Positions 1 through 5,299 of a stretch of DNA of 5,299 nucleotides are shown piece after piece; positions within the stretch are counted from its first letter, which is position 1, and each line of letters opens with the position of its first letter. The notes below the pieces were generated by a model, which had not been told where the DNA came from, ran no database searches, and saw only the letters and a list, made by a program, of their open reading frames with translations. The stretch comes from Pseudomonadota bacterium (GTDB lineage Bacteria > Pseudomonadota > Alphaproteobacteria > Sphingomonadales > Sphingomonadaceae), in assembly GCA_023424275.1 (NCBI GenBank), contig JAFAED010000465.1:1-5299 (forward strand), written 5' to 3'. Position numbers and translations under genes: made by a program.

Positions 1-33
1 CGGCTGTGCGGCGATGCGTAAGGATTGATCGCC
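1..33 (+). other. Leader upstream of kdpF, possibly the 3' end of a preceding gene
   Basis: This short stretch precedes kdpF. In the frame starting at base 1 it reads Arg-Leu-Cys-Gly-Asp-Ala followed by TAA at 19-21, and that TAA runs directly into the ribosome binding site of kdpF. The same stop-plus-AAGGA arrangement occurs at the three following junctions, which makes an upstream co-transcribed gene conceivable. However, a second frame also closes here (TGA at 26-28), and seven codons cannot identify a product. No -35/-10 pair can be recognised in 33 bases. It could equally be the end of a 5' untranslated leader. Confidence 0.25.
20..24 (+). promoter_or_regulatory. Ribosome binding site of kdpF
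   Basis: AAGGA lies nine bases before the ATG at 34. It supports kdpF as a translated gene despite its tiny size. Confidence 0.7.
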
Positions 34-123
34 ATGACACTCGACCTCTGGCTCGCGGGCATCACCGCGCTCGGCCTTCTCTTCTACCTCGTCGCCGTGC
101 TCGCGCGGCCCGAACGCTTCTAA
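34..123 (+). CDS. kdpF: KdpF, small membrane subunit of the Kdp potassium-transporting ATPase
   Basis: This encodes a 29-residue peptide, the same length as Escherichia coli KdpF. One hydrophobic helix spans roughly residues 3-24 (Leu, Ala, Gly, Phe, Tyr, Val), followed by the short basic/acidic tail Arg-Pro-Glu-Arg-Phe, so a single membrane span is expected. In the known family KdpF sits in the membrane beside KdpA and stabilises the KdpFABC complex. The ATG at 34 has an AAGGA site nine bases upstream, and the TAA stop at 121-123 abuts the kdpA ribosome binding site. The call rests on size, hydrophobicity and its position directly before kdpA; sequence alone would be too short to be decisive. 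Genes this small are easily missed by automatic annotation. Confidence 0.9.
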   Translation: MTLDLWLAGITALGLLFYLVAVLARPERF

Positions 124-129
124 AGGAGG
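124..129 (+). promoter_or_regulatory. Ribosome binding site of kdpA
   Basis: AGGAGG is a full-consensus Shine-Dalgarno site, six bases before the ATG at 136 and immediately after the kdpF stop. It is the strongest ribosome binding site in the window and fixes the kdpA start. Confidence 0.9.
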
Positions 130-135
130 CGCGCC

Positions 136-1839
136 ATGACCTTTCAGGGATGGCTCCTGATCATCGTCTTCGTCGGCATCTTGCTGGCGATCACCAAGCC
201 GATGGGCCGCTGGCTCTATGCGCTCTACGACGGGCAGCGCACGCCGCTGCACCGCATCCTCGGCCCTGTCGAGGCGGGCTTCTATCGCCTGTCGGGCATC
301 GACCCGAACGAAGAACAGAGCTGGCGCCGTTATGCGGTCCACATGCTGATCTTCAACGTCGCCTTGCTGCTCTTCACCTATGCGGTGCTGCGCCTGCAAG
401 GTGTGCTGCCACTCAATCCGCTCGGCTATGACGGCGTCGGTACCGATGGCGCGTTCAACACCGCGATCAGCTTTACGACCAACACCAACTGGCAATGGTA
501 TTCGGGCGAGGCGACGCTGTCGAACCTCAGCCAGATGCTCGGCCTGACGATCCACAATTTCCTGTCGGCGGCGACGGGCATCGCGCTTGCCTTTGCCTTC
601 TTCCGCGGCTTTGCGCGACGTAGCGCCGCAACGCTGGGTAATTTCTGGGCCGACGTGACGCGCGTGACGCTTTACCTGCTGCTGCCGATCTGCATCGTCT
701 ATGCGATCTTCCTGATCGCGAACGGCGTGCCGCAAACGCTGGCCGGTTCGGTCGATGTGTCGACGCTCGAAGGCGTCAAGCAGACGCTCGCGCTCGGCCC
801 TGTGGCGTCGCAGGAAGCGATCAAGATGCTCGGCACCAACGGTGGCGGCTTCTTCAACGCCAACAGTGCGCATCCGTTCGAAAATCCGAACGCGCTGACC
901 AACCTCGTCCAGATGCTGTCGATCTTCGCGATCGGTTTCGGCCTGACCTGGACCTTCGGCAAGGCGGTGGGCAACCAGCGCCAGGGCTGGGCGATCCTCG
1001 CTGCGATGCTCGTCATCTTCCTCGCCGGCACCAGCGTCGTCTATTGGCAGGAGGCGGCGGGCAATCCGATCCTTCACCAGCTTGGTGTTGCGGGCGGCAA
1101 TATGGAAGGCAAGGAGGTCCGGTTCGGCATCACCGCCTCGTCGCTGTTCGCAGCCGTCACCACGGCCGCATCATGCGGCGCCGTCAACGCGATGCACGAC
1201 AGCTTCACCGCTCTCGGTGGCATGATCCCGCTGTTCAACATGCAACTCGGCGAAGTCGTCATCGGCGGCGTCGGCGCGGGCATCTATGGCTTCCTGCTGT
1301 TCGCCATCCTTGCGGTGTTCGTCGCAGGCCTGATGGTCGGCCGTACGCCCGAATATGTCGGCAAAAAGATCGAGGCCCGCGAGGTCAAGCTTGCGGTGCT
1401 TGCGATTGCCGTGCTGCCGCTGATCATTCTTGGCGGCACCGCGATCGCATCGGTCGTCGAGGCGGGTCTTGCGGGTCCGCTGAACAAGGGGCCGCACGGC
1501 TTCTCAGAAATTCTCTATGGTTTCACGAGCGCCGTCGCGAACAATGGTTCGGCCTTTGCGGGCCTGACCGCCGGCACGCCCTTCTATAACTTCATGCTGG
1601 GCGTCGCGATGTGGTTGGGCCGCTTCTTCATCATCATCCCGATGCTGGCGATTGCGGGCAGTCTCGCGGCGAAGAAATACACACCCGAAACCGCGGGCAG
1701 CTTCCCCACCACCGGGGTTCTGTGGACGGGCCTGCTGGTCGGCATCGTGCTGATCGTCGGCGGCCTGACCTTCCTTCCCAGCCTCGCGCTCGGTCCGATT
1801 GCCGATCATCTCGCGATGACGGGCGGCCAGCTCTTCTAA
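136..1839 (+). CDS. kdpA: KdpA, potassium-binding and translocating subunit of the Kdp ATPase
   Basis: KdpA is the inner-membrane subunit that selects K+. It belongs to the superfamily of K+ transporters built from four pseudo-repeated pore modules. At 567 residues it is close to the usual length (557 in E. coli). All four filter regions are visible: TTNTNWQW at 114-121, GTNGGGFFN at 233-241, [10 protein letters not shown] at 342-351 and [10 protein letters not shown] at about 468-477. Gln120 aligns with E. coli Gln116, a residue known to affect K+ affinity. Many hydrophobic segments run the whole length, consistent with the family's ten membrane spans, starting with a helix at about residues 5-19. 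It begins 12 bases after kdpF and ends 11 bases before kdpB, so co-transcription is very likely. I see no frameshift or missing motif. The start is set by the perfect ribosome binding site. Confidence 0.98.
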   Translation: MTFQGWLLIIVFVGILLAITKPMGRWLYALYDGQRTPLHRILGPVEAGFYRLSGIDPNEEQSWRRYAVHMLIFNVALLLFTYAVLRLQGVLPLNPLGYDGVGTDGAFNTAISFTTNTNWQWYSGEATLSNLSQMLGLTIHNFLSAATGIALAFAFFRGFARRSAATLGNFWADVTRVTLYLLLPICIVYAIFLIANGVPQTLAGSVDVSTLEGVKQTLALGPVASQEAIKMLGTNGGGFFNANSAHPFENPNALTNLVQMLSIFAIGFGLTWTFGKAVGNQRQGWAILAAMLVIFLAGTSVVYWQEAAGNPILHQLGVAGGNMEGKEVRFGITASSLFAAVTTAASCGAVNAMHDSFTALGGMIPLFNMQLGEVVIGGVGAGIYGFLLFAILAVFVAGLMVGRTPEYVGKKIEAREVKLAVLAIAVLPLIILGGTAIASVVEAGLAGPLNKGPHGFSEILYGFTSAVANNGSAFAGLTAGTPFYNFMLGVAMWLGRFFIIIPMLAIAGSLAAKKYTPETAGSFPTTGVLWTGLLVGIVLIVGGLTFLPSLALGPIADHLAMTGGQLF

Positions 1840-1842
1840 GGA
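1837..1842 (+). promoter_or_regulatory. Ribosome binding site of kdpB, overlapping the kdpA stop
   Basis: TAAGGA combines the kdpA stop codon TAA with the ribosome binding site of kdpB, eight bases before the ATG at 1851. It supports this ATG over in-frame start codons further upstream inside kdpA. Confidence 0.75.
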
Positions 1843-1850
1843 TTACGCAA

Positions 1851-3890
1851 ATGGCTCGGTCAGAAACCAAGTCCCTGTTTACCGCAGACCTGATCGTTCC
1901 GGCGATCGGCGATGCTTTTCGCAAACTCAACCCAAAGGAACTGATCCGCAATCCGGTGATGTTCACGACGGCGGTTGTCGCGCTGTTGCTTACCGTGTTG
2001 CTCGTGGTCGGACACGACGGGCTTGCGACCGGCTTCAAGCTCCAGCTCGTCATCTGGCTTTGGCTGACGGTGCTCTTCGGCACCTTTGCCGAGGCGCTTG
2101 CCGAAGGGCGGGGCAAGGCGCAGGCCGCCTCGCTCCGCGCAACAAAGGCCGAACTCACCGCCAAGCGCCTGAAGGGCGGCGACGTCCGACAGGTGGAACA
2201 GGTACCCGCCAGCGCGCTCCGGGCCGGCGATGTCGTCCTCGTCGAAACGGGCGACCTCATTCCCTCCGACGGCGAAGTCATCCACGGCGTCGCATCGGTC
2301 AACGAGGCTGCGATCACCGGTGAAAGCGCGCCGGTGATCCGCGAGGCGGGCGGCGACCGATCGGCGGTCACGGCGGGTACGCGCGTCATTTCGGACGAGA
2401 TCCGGGTCCAGGTAACGGTCAATCCGGGACAGGGCTTCCTCGACCGGATGATCGCGCTCGTCGAAGGTGCCGAGCGGCAGAAGACACCGAACGAGATTGC
2501 GCTGACGCTATTGCTCGTCGGCCTCACGATCATTTTCCTGATCGCGGTCGGGACGATCCCGGGCTTCGCTTCCTATGCCGGTGGCAGCATCCCGGTCGCG
2601 ATCCTTGCCGCGCTTCTCATCACGCTCATCCCGACGACGATCGCCGCCTTGCTGTCGGCTATCGGCATCGCGGGCATGGACCGCCTCGTGCGTTTCAACG
2701 TGCTCGCCAAGTCGGGGCGTGCGGTCGAGGCGGCGGGCGACGTCGACGTGCTGCTGCTCGACAAGACGGGCACGATCACGATCGGCGACCGGCAGGCGAC
2801 CGAATTCCGTCCGGTCGGCGGTCAGTCGACGGCGGTGTTGTCGGAGGCCGCGCTGCTCGCCAGCCTGGCCGACGAAACCCCAGAAGGTCGCTCGATCGTC
2901 GTGTTGGCGCGGGAGAAGTTCGGGCAGACGGTGAACGAATTGCCGCAGGGTGCCGAAATCATCCCCTTCACCGCGCAAACACGCATTTCGGGGATCAAGG
3001 TCGGCGAGACGGTAATCCAAAAGGGCGCGGTCGATTCGGTGCTCAAGGCAAATCCGGGTGCGGGGGCGACCGCCGCCGCGACCGAATTGCGCCGGATTAC
3101 CGATGAAATCGCGCGCGCTGGCGGCACCCCGCTGGCGGTCGCGAAGGACGGCCAACTGCTCGGTGCGATCTTCCTCAAGGATATCGTCAAGGCGGGTATC
3201 CGCGAACGTTTCGGTGAACTGCGCGCCATGGGCATTCGCACGGTGATGATCACCGGCGACAACCCGCTGACCGCCTCGGCCATCGCGGCGGAAGCGGGGG
3301 TCGACGATTTCCTCGCGCAAGCGACGCCCGAGGACAAGCTCGAGCTGATCCGCAAGGAACAGGCGGGCGGACGGCTCGTCGCGATGTGCGGCGATGGTAC
3401 CAACGATGCACCGGCGCTTGCGCAGGCCGACGTCGGCGTGGCGATGAACACCGCCACGCAGGCGGCGCGCGAGGCAGGCAATATGGTCGACCTCGACAGC
3501 GATCCGACCAAGCTGATCGAGGTTGTCGGCCTCGGCAAGCAATTGCTGATGACACGCGGCGCGCTCACGACCTTTTCGGTCGCCAATGACGTCGCCAAAT
3601 ATTTTGCGATCATCCCGGCCATGTTCATTGCGCTCTATCCGGGGCTCGGTGTGCTCAACGTGATGGGCCTGAGCAGTCCCGAAAGCGCGATCCTCTCGGC
3701 GATCATTTTCAACGCGTTGATCATCCCGATGCTCGTGCCGCTCGCGCTGAAAGGCGTGACCTACAAGCCGATGGGGGCAGGCCCGCTGCTGGCGCGCAAC
3801 CTTGCCGTCTATGGTCTCGGCGGCCTCGTCGCGCCCTTCATCGGGATCAAACTTATCGACCTGGCCGTCGGCGGCCTGGGTCTGGTCTAA
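1851..3890 (+). CDS. kdpB: KdpB, ATP-hydrolysing P-type ATPase subunit of the Kdp pump
   Basis: KdpB is the class IA P-type ATPase that powers K+ uptake through KdpA. It has 679 residues (682 in E. coli). The actuator domain carries [16 protein letters not shown] from residue 126 and the TGES loop at 156-159. Helix M4 carries Pro-Thr-Thr from Pro261. The phosphorylation motif DKTGT is at 304-308 with Asp304 as the phosphorylated residue. The nucleotide-binding domain has Phe373 and the KGA motif at 391-393. TGDN is at 468-471 and GDGTNDAP at 514-521. Asp580 and Lys583 on helix M5 match E. coli Asp583 and Lys586, linked to coupling with KdpA. Ser159 matches E. coli Ser162, whose phosphorylation inhibits the pump. 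The residue before GDGTNDAP is Cys513 where E. coli has Thr. The open frame extends upstream into kdpA, but the ATG at 1851 has a ribosome binding site and gives the expected N-terminus. Confidence 0.98.
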   Translation: MARSETKSLFTADLIVPAIGDAFRKLNPKELIRNPVMFTTAVVALLLTVLLVVGHDGLATGFKLQLVIWLWLTVLFGTFAEALAEGRGKAQAASLRATKAELTAKRLKGGDVRQVEQVPASALRAGDVVLVETGDLIPSDGEVIHGVASVNEAAITGESAPVIREAGGDRSAVTAGTRVISDEIRVQVTVNPGQGFLDRMIALVEGAERQKTPNEIALTLLLVGLTIIFLIAVGTIPGFASYAGGSIPVAILAALLITLIPTTIAALLSAIGIAGMDRLVRFNVLAKSGRAVEAAGDVDVLLLDKTGTITIGDRQATEFRPVGGQSTAVLSEAALLASLADETPEGRSIVVLAREKFGQTVNELPQGAEIIPFTAQTRISGIKVGETVIQKGAVDSVLKANPGAGATAAATELRRITDEIARAGGTPLAVAKDGQLLGAIFLKDIVKAGIRERFGELRAMGIRTVMITGDNPLTASAIAAEAGVDDFLAQATPEDKLELIRKEQAGGRLVAMCGDGTNDAPALAQADVGVAMNTATQAAREAGNMVDLDSDPTKLIEVVGLGKQLLMTRGALTTFSVANDVAKYFAIIPAMFIALYPGLGVLNVMGLSSPESAILSAIIFNALIIPMLVPLALKGVTYKPMGAGPLLARNLAVYGLGGLVAPFIGIKLIDLAVGGLGLV

Positions 3891-3894
3891 GGAG
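3889..3894 (+). promoter_or_regulatory. Ribosome binding site of kdpC, overlapping the kdpB stop
   Basis: AAGGAG starts within the kdpB TAA stop (3888-3890) and lies seven bases before the ATG at 3902. Terminating ribosomes on kdpB would be placed directly on this site, so coupled translation is plausible. Confidence 0.85.
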
Positions 3895-3901
3895 ACGGCA
3901 C

Positions 3902-4492
3902 ATGAACAAGGATCTTATCACGTCATTGCGTCCAGCATTTGTCATGACATTGCTGTTCGCGCTCCTGCTCGGGATTGCCTATCCGCTTGCCCTGACCGGC
4001 GTCGGGCAGGCGCTCTTCCCCAGCCAGGCGAATGGCAGCCTTGTCCGCGACAATGGCAGGGTGGTCGGTTCGACGCTCGTCGGACAGGCGTTCACCAGCG
4101 AGCGCTATTTCAACACGCGCCCGTCGGCGGCCGGCGATGGTTATAACGGGCTTGCCTCGTCGGGTTCGAACCTCGGCCCGACATCGCAGGTGCTCGTCGA
4201 CCGGGTGAAGGGCGACGTCGAAAAGCTGAACGCGGCCGAACCGGGCAAGGCGATCCCTGCCGACCTCGTCACCGCGTCGGCATCGGGCCTCGATCCCGAC
4301 ATCACCCCCGAAGCGGCCTTTTATCAAGTCGATCGTATCGCGCGGGTGCGCGGGATCGATCCGGCCGCCGTGCGCGGATTGGTCGAGCGGGGCGTCGAAA
4401 AGCCGCTTTTCGGCTTCCTTGGCGAACCGCGCGTCAATGTGTTCGAGCTCAATCGACGACTCGATGCATTTGGGGCTAAACCCGCCGCGTGA
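3902..4492 (+). CDS. kdpC: KdpC, accessory subunit of the Kdp potassium-transporting ATPase
   Basis: KdpC is the single-span subunit of KdpFABC. In the family it contacts KdpA and its soluble part faces the periplasm; it is thought to help K+ binding or assembly, but its exact role is less settled than that of KdpA or KdpB. This copy has 196 residues (190 in E. coli). A basic N-terminus is followed by one membrane helix at about residues 12-35. The soluble part shows conserved KdpC blocks: GQAFTSERYFNTRPSA from about residue 61, SSGSNLGP at 86-93, VTASASGLDPDITP at 123-136, and LGEPRVNVFELN near the C-terminus. It starts 11 bases after kdpB and its TGA stop overlaps the GTG start of kdpD by four bases. 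Nothing appears truncated. Confidence 0.97.
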   Translation: MNKDLITSLRPAFVMTLLFALLLGIAYPLALTGVGQALFPSQANGSLVRDNGRVVGSTLVGQAFTSERYFNTRPSAAGDGYNGLASSGSNLGPTSQVLVDRVKGDVEKLNAAEPGKAIPADLVTASASGLDPDITPEAAFYQVDRIARVRGIDPAAVRGLVERGVEKPLFGFLGEPRVNVFELNRRLDAFGAKPAA

Positions 4493-5299
4493 CAGACAGC
4501 GATCGACCATCACCGGAGGCCTTCCTGCGTCAGGCGGCGCAGGAAGGCCGCGGCCGTCTCAAGGTCTTCCTCGGCGCCGCGCCCGGCGTCGGCAAGACGT
4601 GGGAGATGCTGACCGACGGACGCCATCGGCGCGAGGCCGGGGTCGATGTCGTGATCGGCGTGGTCGAAACGCACGGCCGGCGCGAGACAGGGGCGCTCGT
4701 CGAGGGCCATGAGATCGTCGCGCGGCGCGAGGTCGATCATCAGGGGCACAGCCTCGGCGAAATGGACATCGACGCGATTCTCGAACGGCGGCCGCAGCTC
4801 GTCCTCGTCGACGAACTCGCGCACAGCAATGCGCCCGGCAGCCGTCATCCCAAACGCTATCAGGATGTGGAGGAGCTGCTCGACGCCGGCATCGACGTCT
4901 ATTCGACGCTCAACATCCAGCATGTCGAAAGCCTCAACGACGTCGTTGCGTCTTTCACCCGCGTCCGCGTGCGCGAGACGGTGCCCGACTCGATCCTCGA
5001 AAATGCCGAGATCGAGGTCGTCGACATCCCGCCCGACGAGCTGATCGAGCGGCTTCGCGACGGCAAGGTCTATATCCCGCAGGAAGCGACCCGTGCGCTT
5101 GGGCATTTCTTCTCGAAATCGAACCTGACCGCGCTGCGCGAACTGGCGCTGCGCCGTGCGGCGCAGGCGGTCGACGCCCAGATGCTCGACCATGTGCGCA
5201 GTCACGCGCTTGCGGGCAGTTTTGCGGTCGGCGAGCGTATCGTCGTCGCGGTCAGCGAACTGCCCGTGGCGGCCGAACTGGTCCGCGCCGGCAAAAGGC
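4489..5299 (+). CDS. kdpD: KdpD, sensor histidine kinase for the kdp operon (N-terminal part, cut by window edge)
   Basis: KdpD is the membrane sensor kinase that, with the response regulator KdpE, induces kdp genes under K+ limitation. Only the first 270 codons are here, out of roughly 890 in E. coli. The visible part is the cytoplasmic KdpD domain: a Walker A motif GAAPGVGKT at 29-37, a Walker B-like LVLVDELAH at about 104-112 followed by SNAPGSRHPKRYQDVEELL, and STLNIQHVESLND from residue 139. From about residue 245 the sequence appears to enter the universal-stress-protein-like domain (IVVAVSEL). The transmembrane region and kinase core lie beyond the edge. The start is GTG at 4489: an in-frame TAA at 4477-4479 blocks anything earlier, and the first in-frame ATG (4606) lies after Walker A. 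There is no clear ribosome binding site, so translation probably depends on coupling from kdpC through the GTGA overlap. Confidence 0.96.
   Translation, partial: MTDSDRPSPEAFLRQAAQEGRGRLKVFLGAAPGVGKTWEMLTDGRHRREAGVDVVIGVVETHGRRETGALVEGHEIVARREVDHQGHSLGEMDIDAILERRPQLVLVDELAHSNAPGSRHPKRYQDVEELLDAGIDVYSTLNIQHVESLNDVVASFTRVRVRETVPDSILENAEIEVVDIPPDELIERLRDGKVYIPQEATRALGHFFSKSNLTALRELALRRAAQAVDAQMLDHVRSHALAGSFAVGERIVVAVSELPVAAELVRAGKR
4518..4549 (+). repeat. Perfect 12-bp inverted repeat (potential RNA hairpin) in the 5' end of kdpD
   Basis: GGCCTTCCTGCG at 4518-4529 is exactly reverse-complementary to CGCAGGAAGGCC at 4538-4549, with an eight-base loop, TCAGGCGG. The stem begins 29 bases after the kdpD start and covers codons about 10-21. 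It is GC-rich and would be very stable in the transcript. No T-run follows, so it is not a standard intrinsic terminator. A role in limiting or timing kdpD translation, or in mRNA processing, is only inference. Confidence 0.75.

Noticed and set aside
1..33. A kdp promoter or KdpE binding site upstream of kdpF
   Set aside because: Only 33 bases are available. No -35/-10 pair or T-rich KdpE-like site can be recognised in them.
1611..1850. Upstream in-frame extension of kdpB into kdpA (80 extra codons)
   Set aside because: The extension overlaps the conserved kdpA C-terminus, reads as a basic low-complexity stretch, and would give a KdpB far longer than usual. The ATG at 1851 has its own ribosome binding site and gives the typical N-terminus.
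1634..2533. A 299-codon open frame on the minus strand across the kdpA/kdpB junction
   Set aside because: It has a Ser/Arg/Pro/Thr-biased composition, no recognisable domain, and lies opposite two certain genes. It is a shadow frame.
2740..2749. Ten-base perfect palindrome ACGTCGACGT as a possible operator
   Set aside because: It encodes part of the conserved Asp-Val-Asp-Val just before the phosphorylation motif of KdpB. The codons are constrained by the protein, and nothing suggests a binding site inside the gene.
2508..3542. A 344-codon open frame on the minus strand opposite kdpB
   Set aside because: It lies fully antisense to conserved KdpB catalytic motifs. Its translation is rich in Arg, Asp and Gly with no recognisable domain, as expected for a shadow frame in GC-rich DNA.
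3923..4513. A 196-codon open frame on the minus strand opposite kdpC
   Set aside because: It mirrors kdpC, has a composition typical of antisense shadows and shows no recognisable family.
4518..4560. Intrinsic terminator at the kdpD hairpin
   Set aside because: The stem is strong, but no run of T follows it and it lies inside an intact coding frame, so a standard rho-independent terminator is not supported.

Overview
The window holds most of a high-affinity potassium uptake operon, kdpF-kdpA-kdpB-kdpC-kdpD, with every gene on the plus strand. The first four genes are complete. kdpD is cut by the right edge after 270 codons. The DNA is GC-rich with strong G/C preference at third codon positions. 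The protein variants (for example KdpB with [11 protein letters not shown]) and codon style suggest an alphaproteobacterium, most plausibly a sphingomonad. That placement comes from general resemblance and no search was run.

Layout. Positions 1-33 are a short leader with a Shine-Dalgarno site, possibly including the last codons of an upstream gene. kdpF (34-123) is a 29-residue single-helix peptide. kdpA (136-1839) is the potassium-selective channel-like subunit. kdpB (1851-3890) is the P-type ATPase subunit. kdpC (3902-4492) is the single-span accessory subunit. kdpD (4489-5299, partial) is the N-terminal part of the sensor kinase that would control the operon. Gaps between genes are only 11-12 bases, and kdpC and kdpD overlap by four bases (GTGA), so this reads as one tightly coupled transcription unit. 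No promoter, KdpE site or terminator can be supported here; the promoter must lie left of the window or in its first bases. kdpE would be expected to the right.

How they work together. KdpA binds and passes K+, KdpB hydrolyses ATP and drives the transport cycle, KdpC and KdpF are the small membrane subunits of the complex, and KdpD with KdpE is expected to switch the operon on when potassium is scarce.

All catalytic and filter motifs examined are intact. I found no mobile element, CRISPR array, RNA gene or undescribed system. The most notable unexplained structure is a perfect 12-bp inverted repeat inside the first codons of kdpD. Secondary points are the repeated use of a TAA stop as part of the next gene's ribosome binding site, and the GTG start of kdpD embedded in the kdpC stop.
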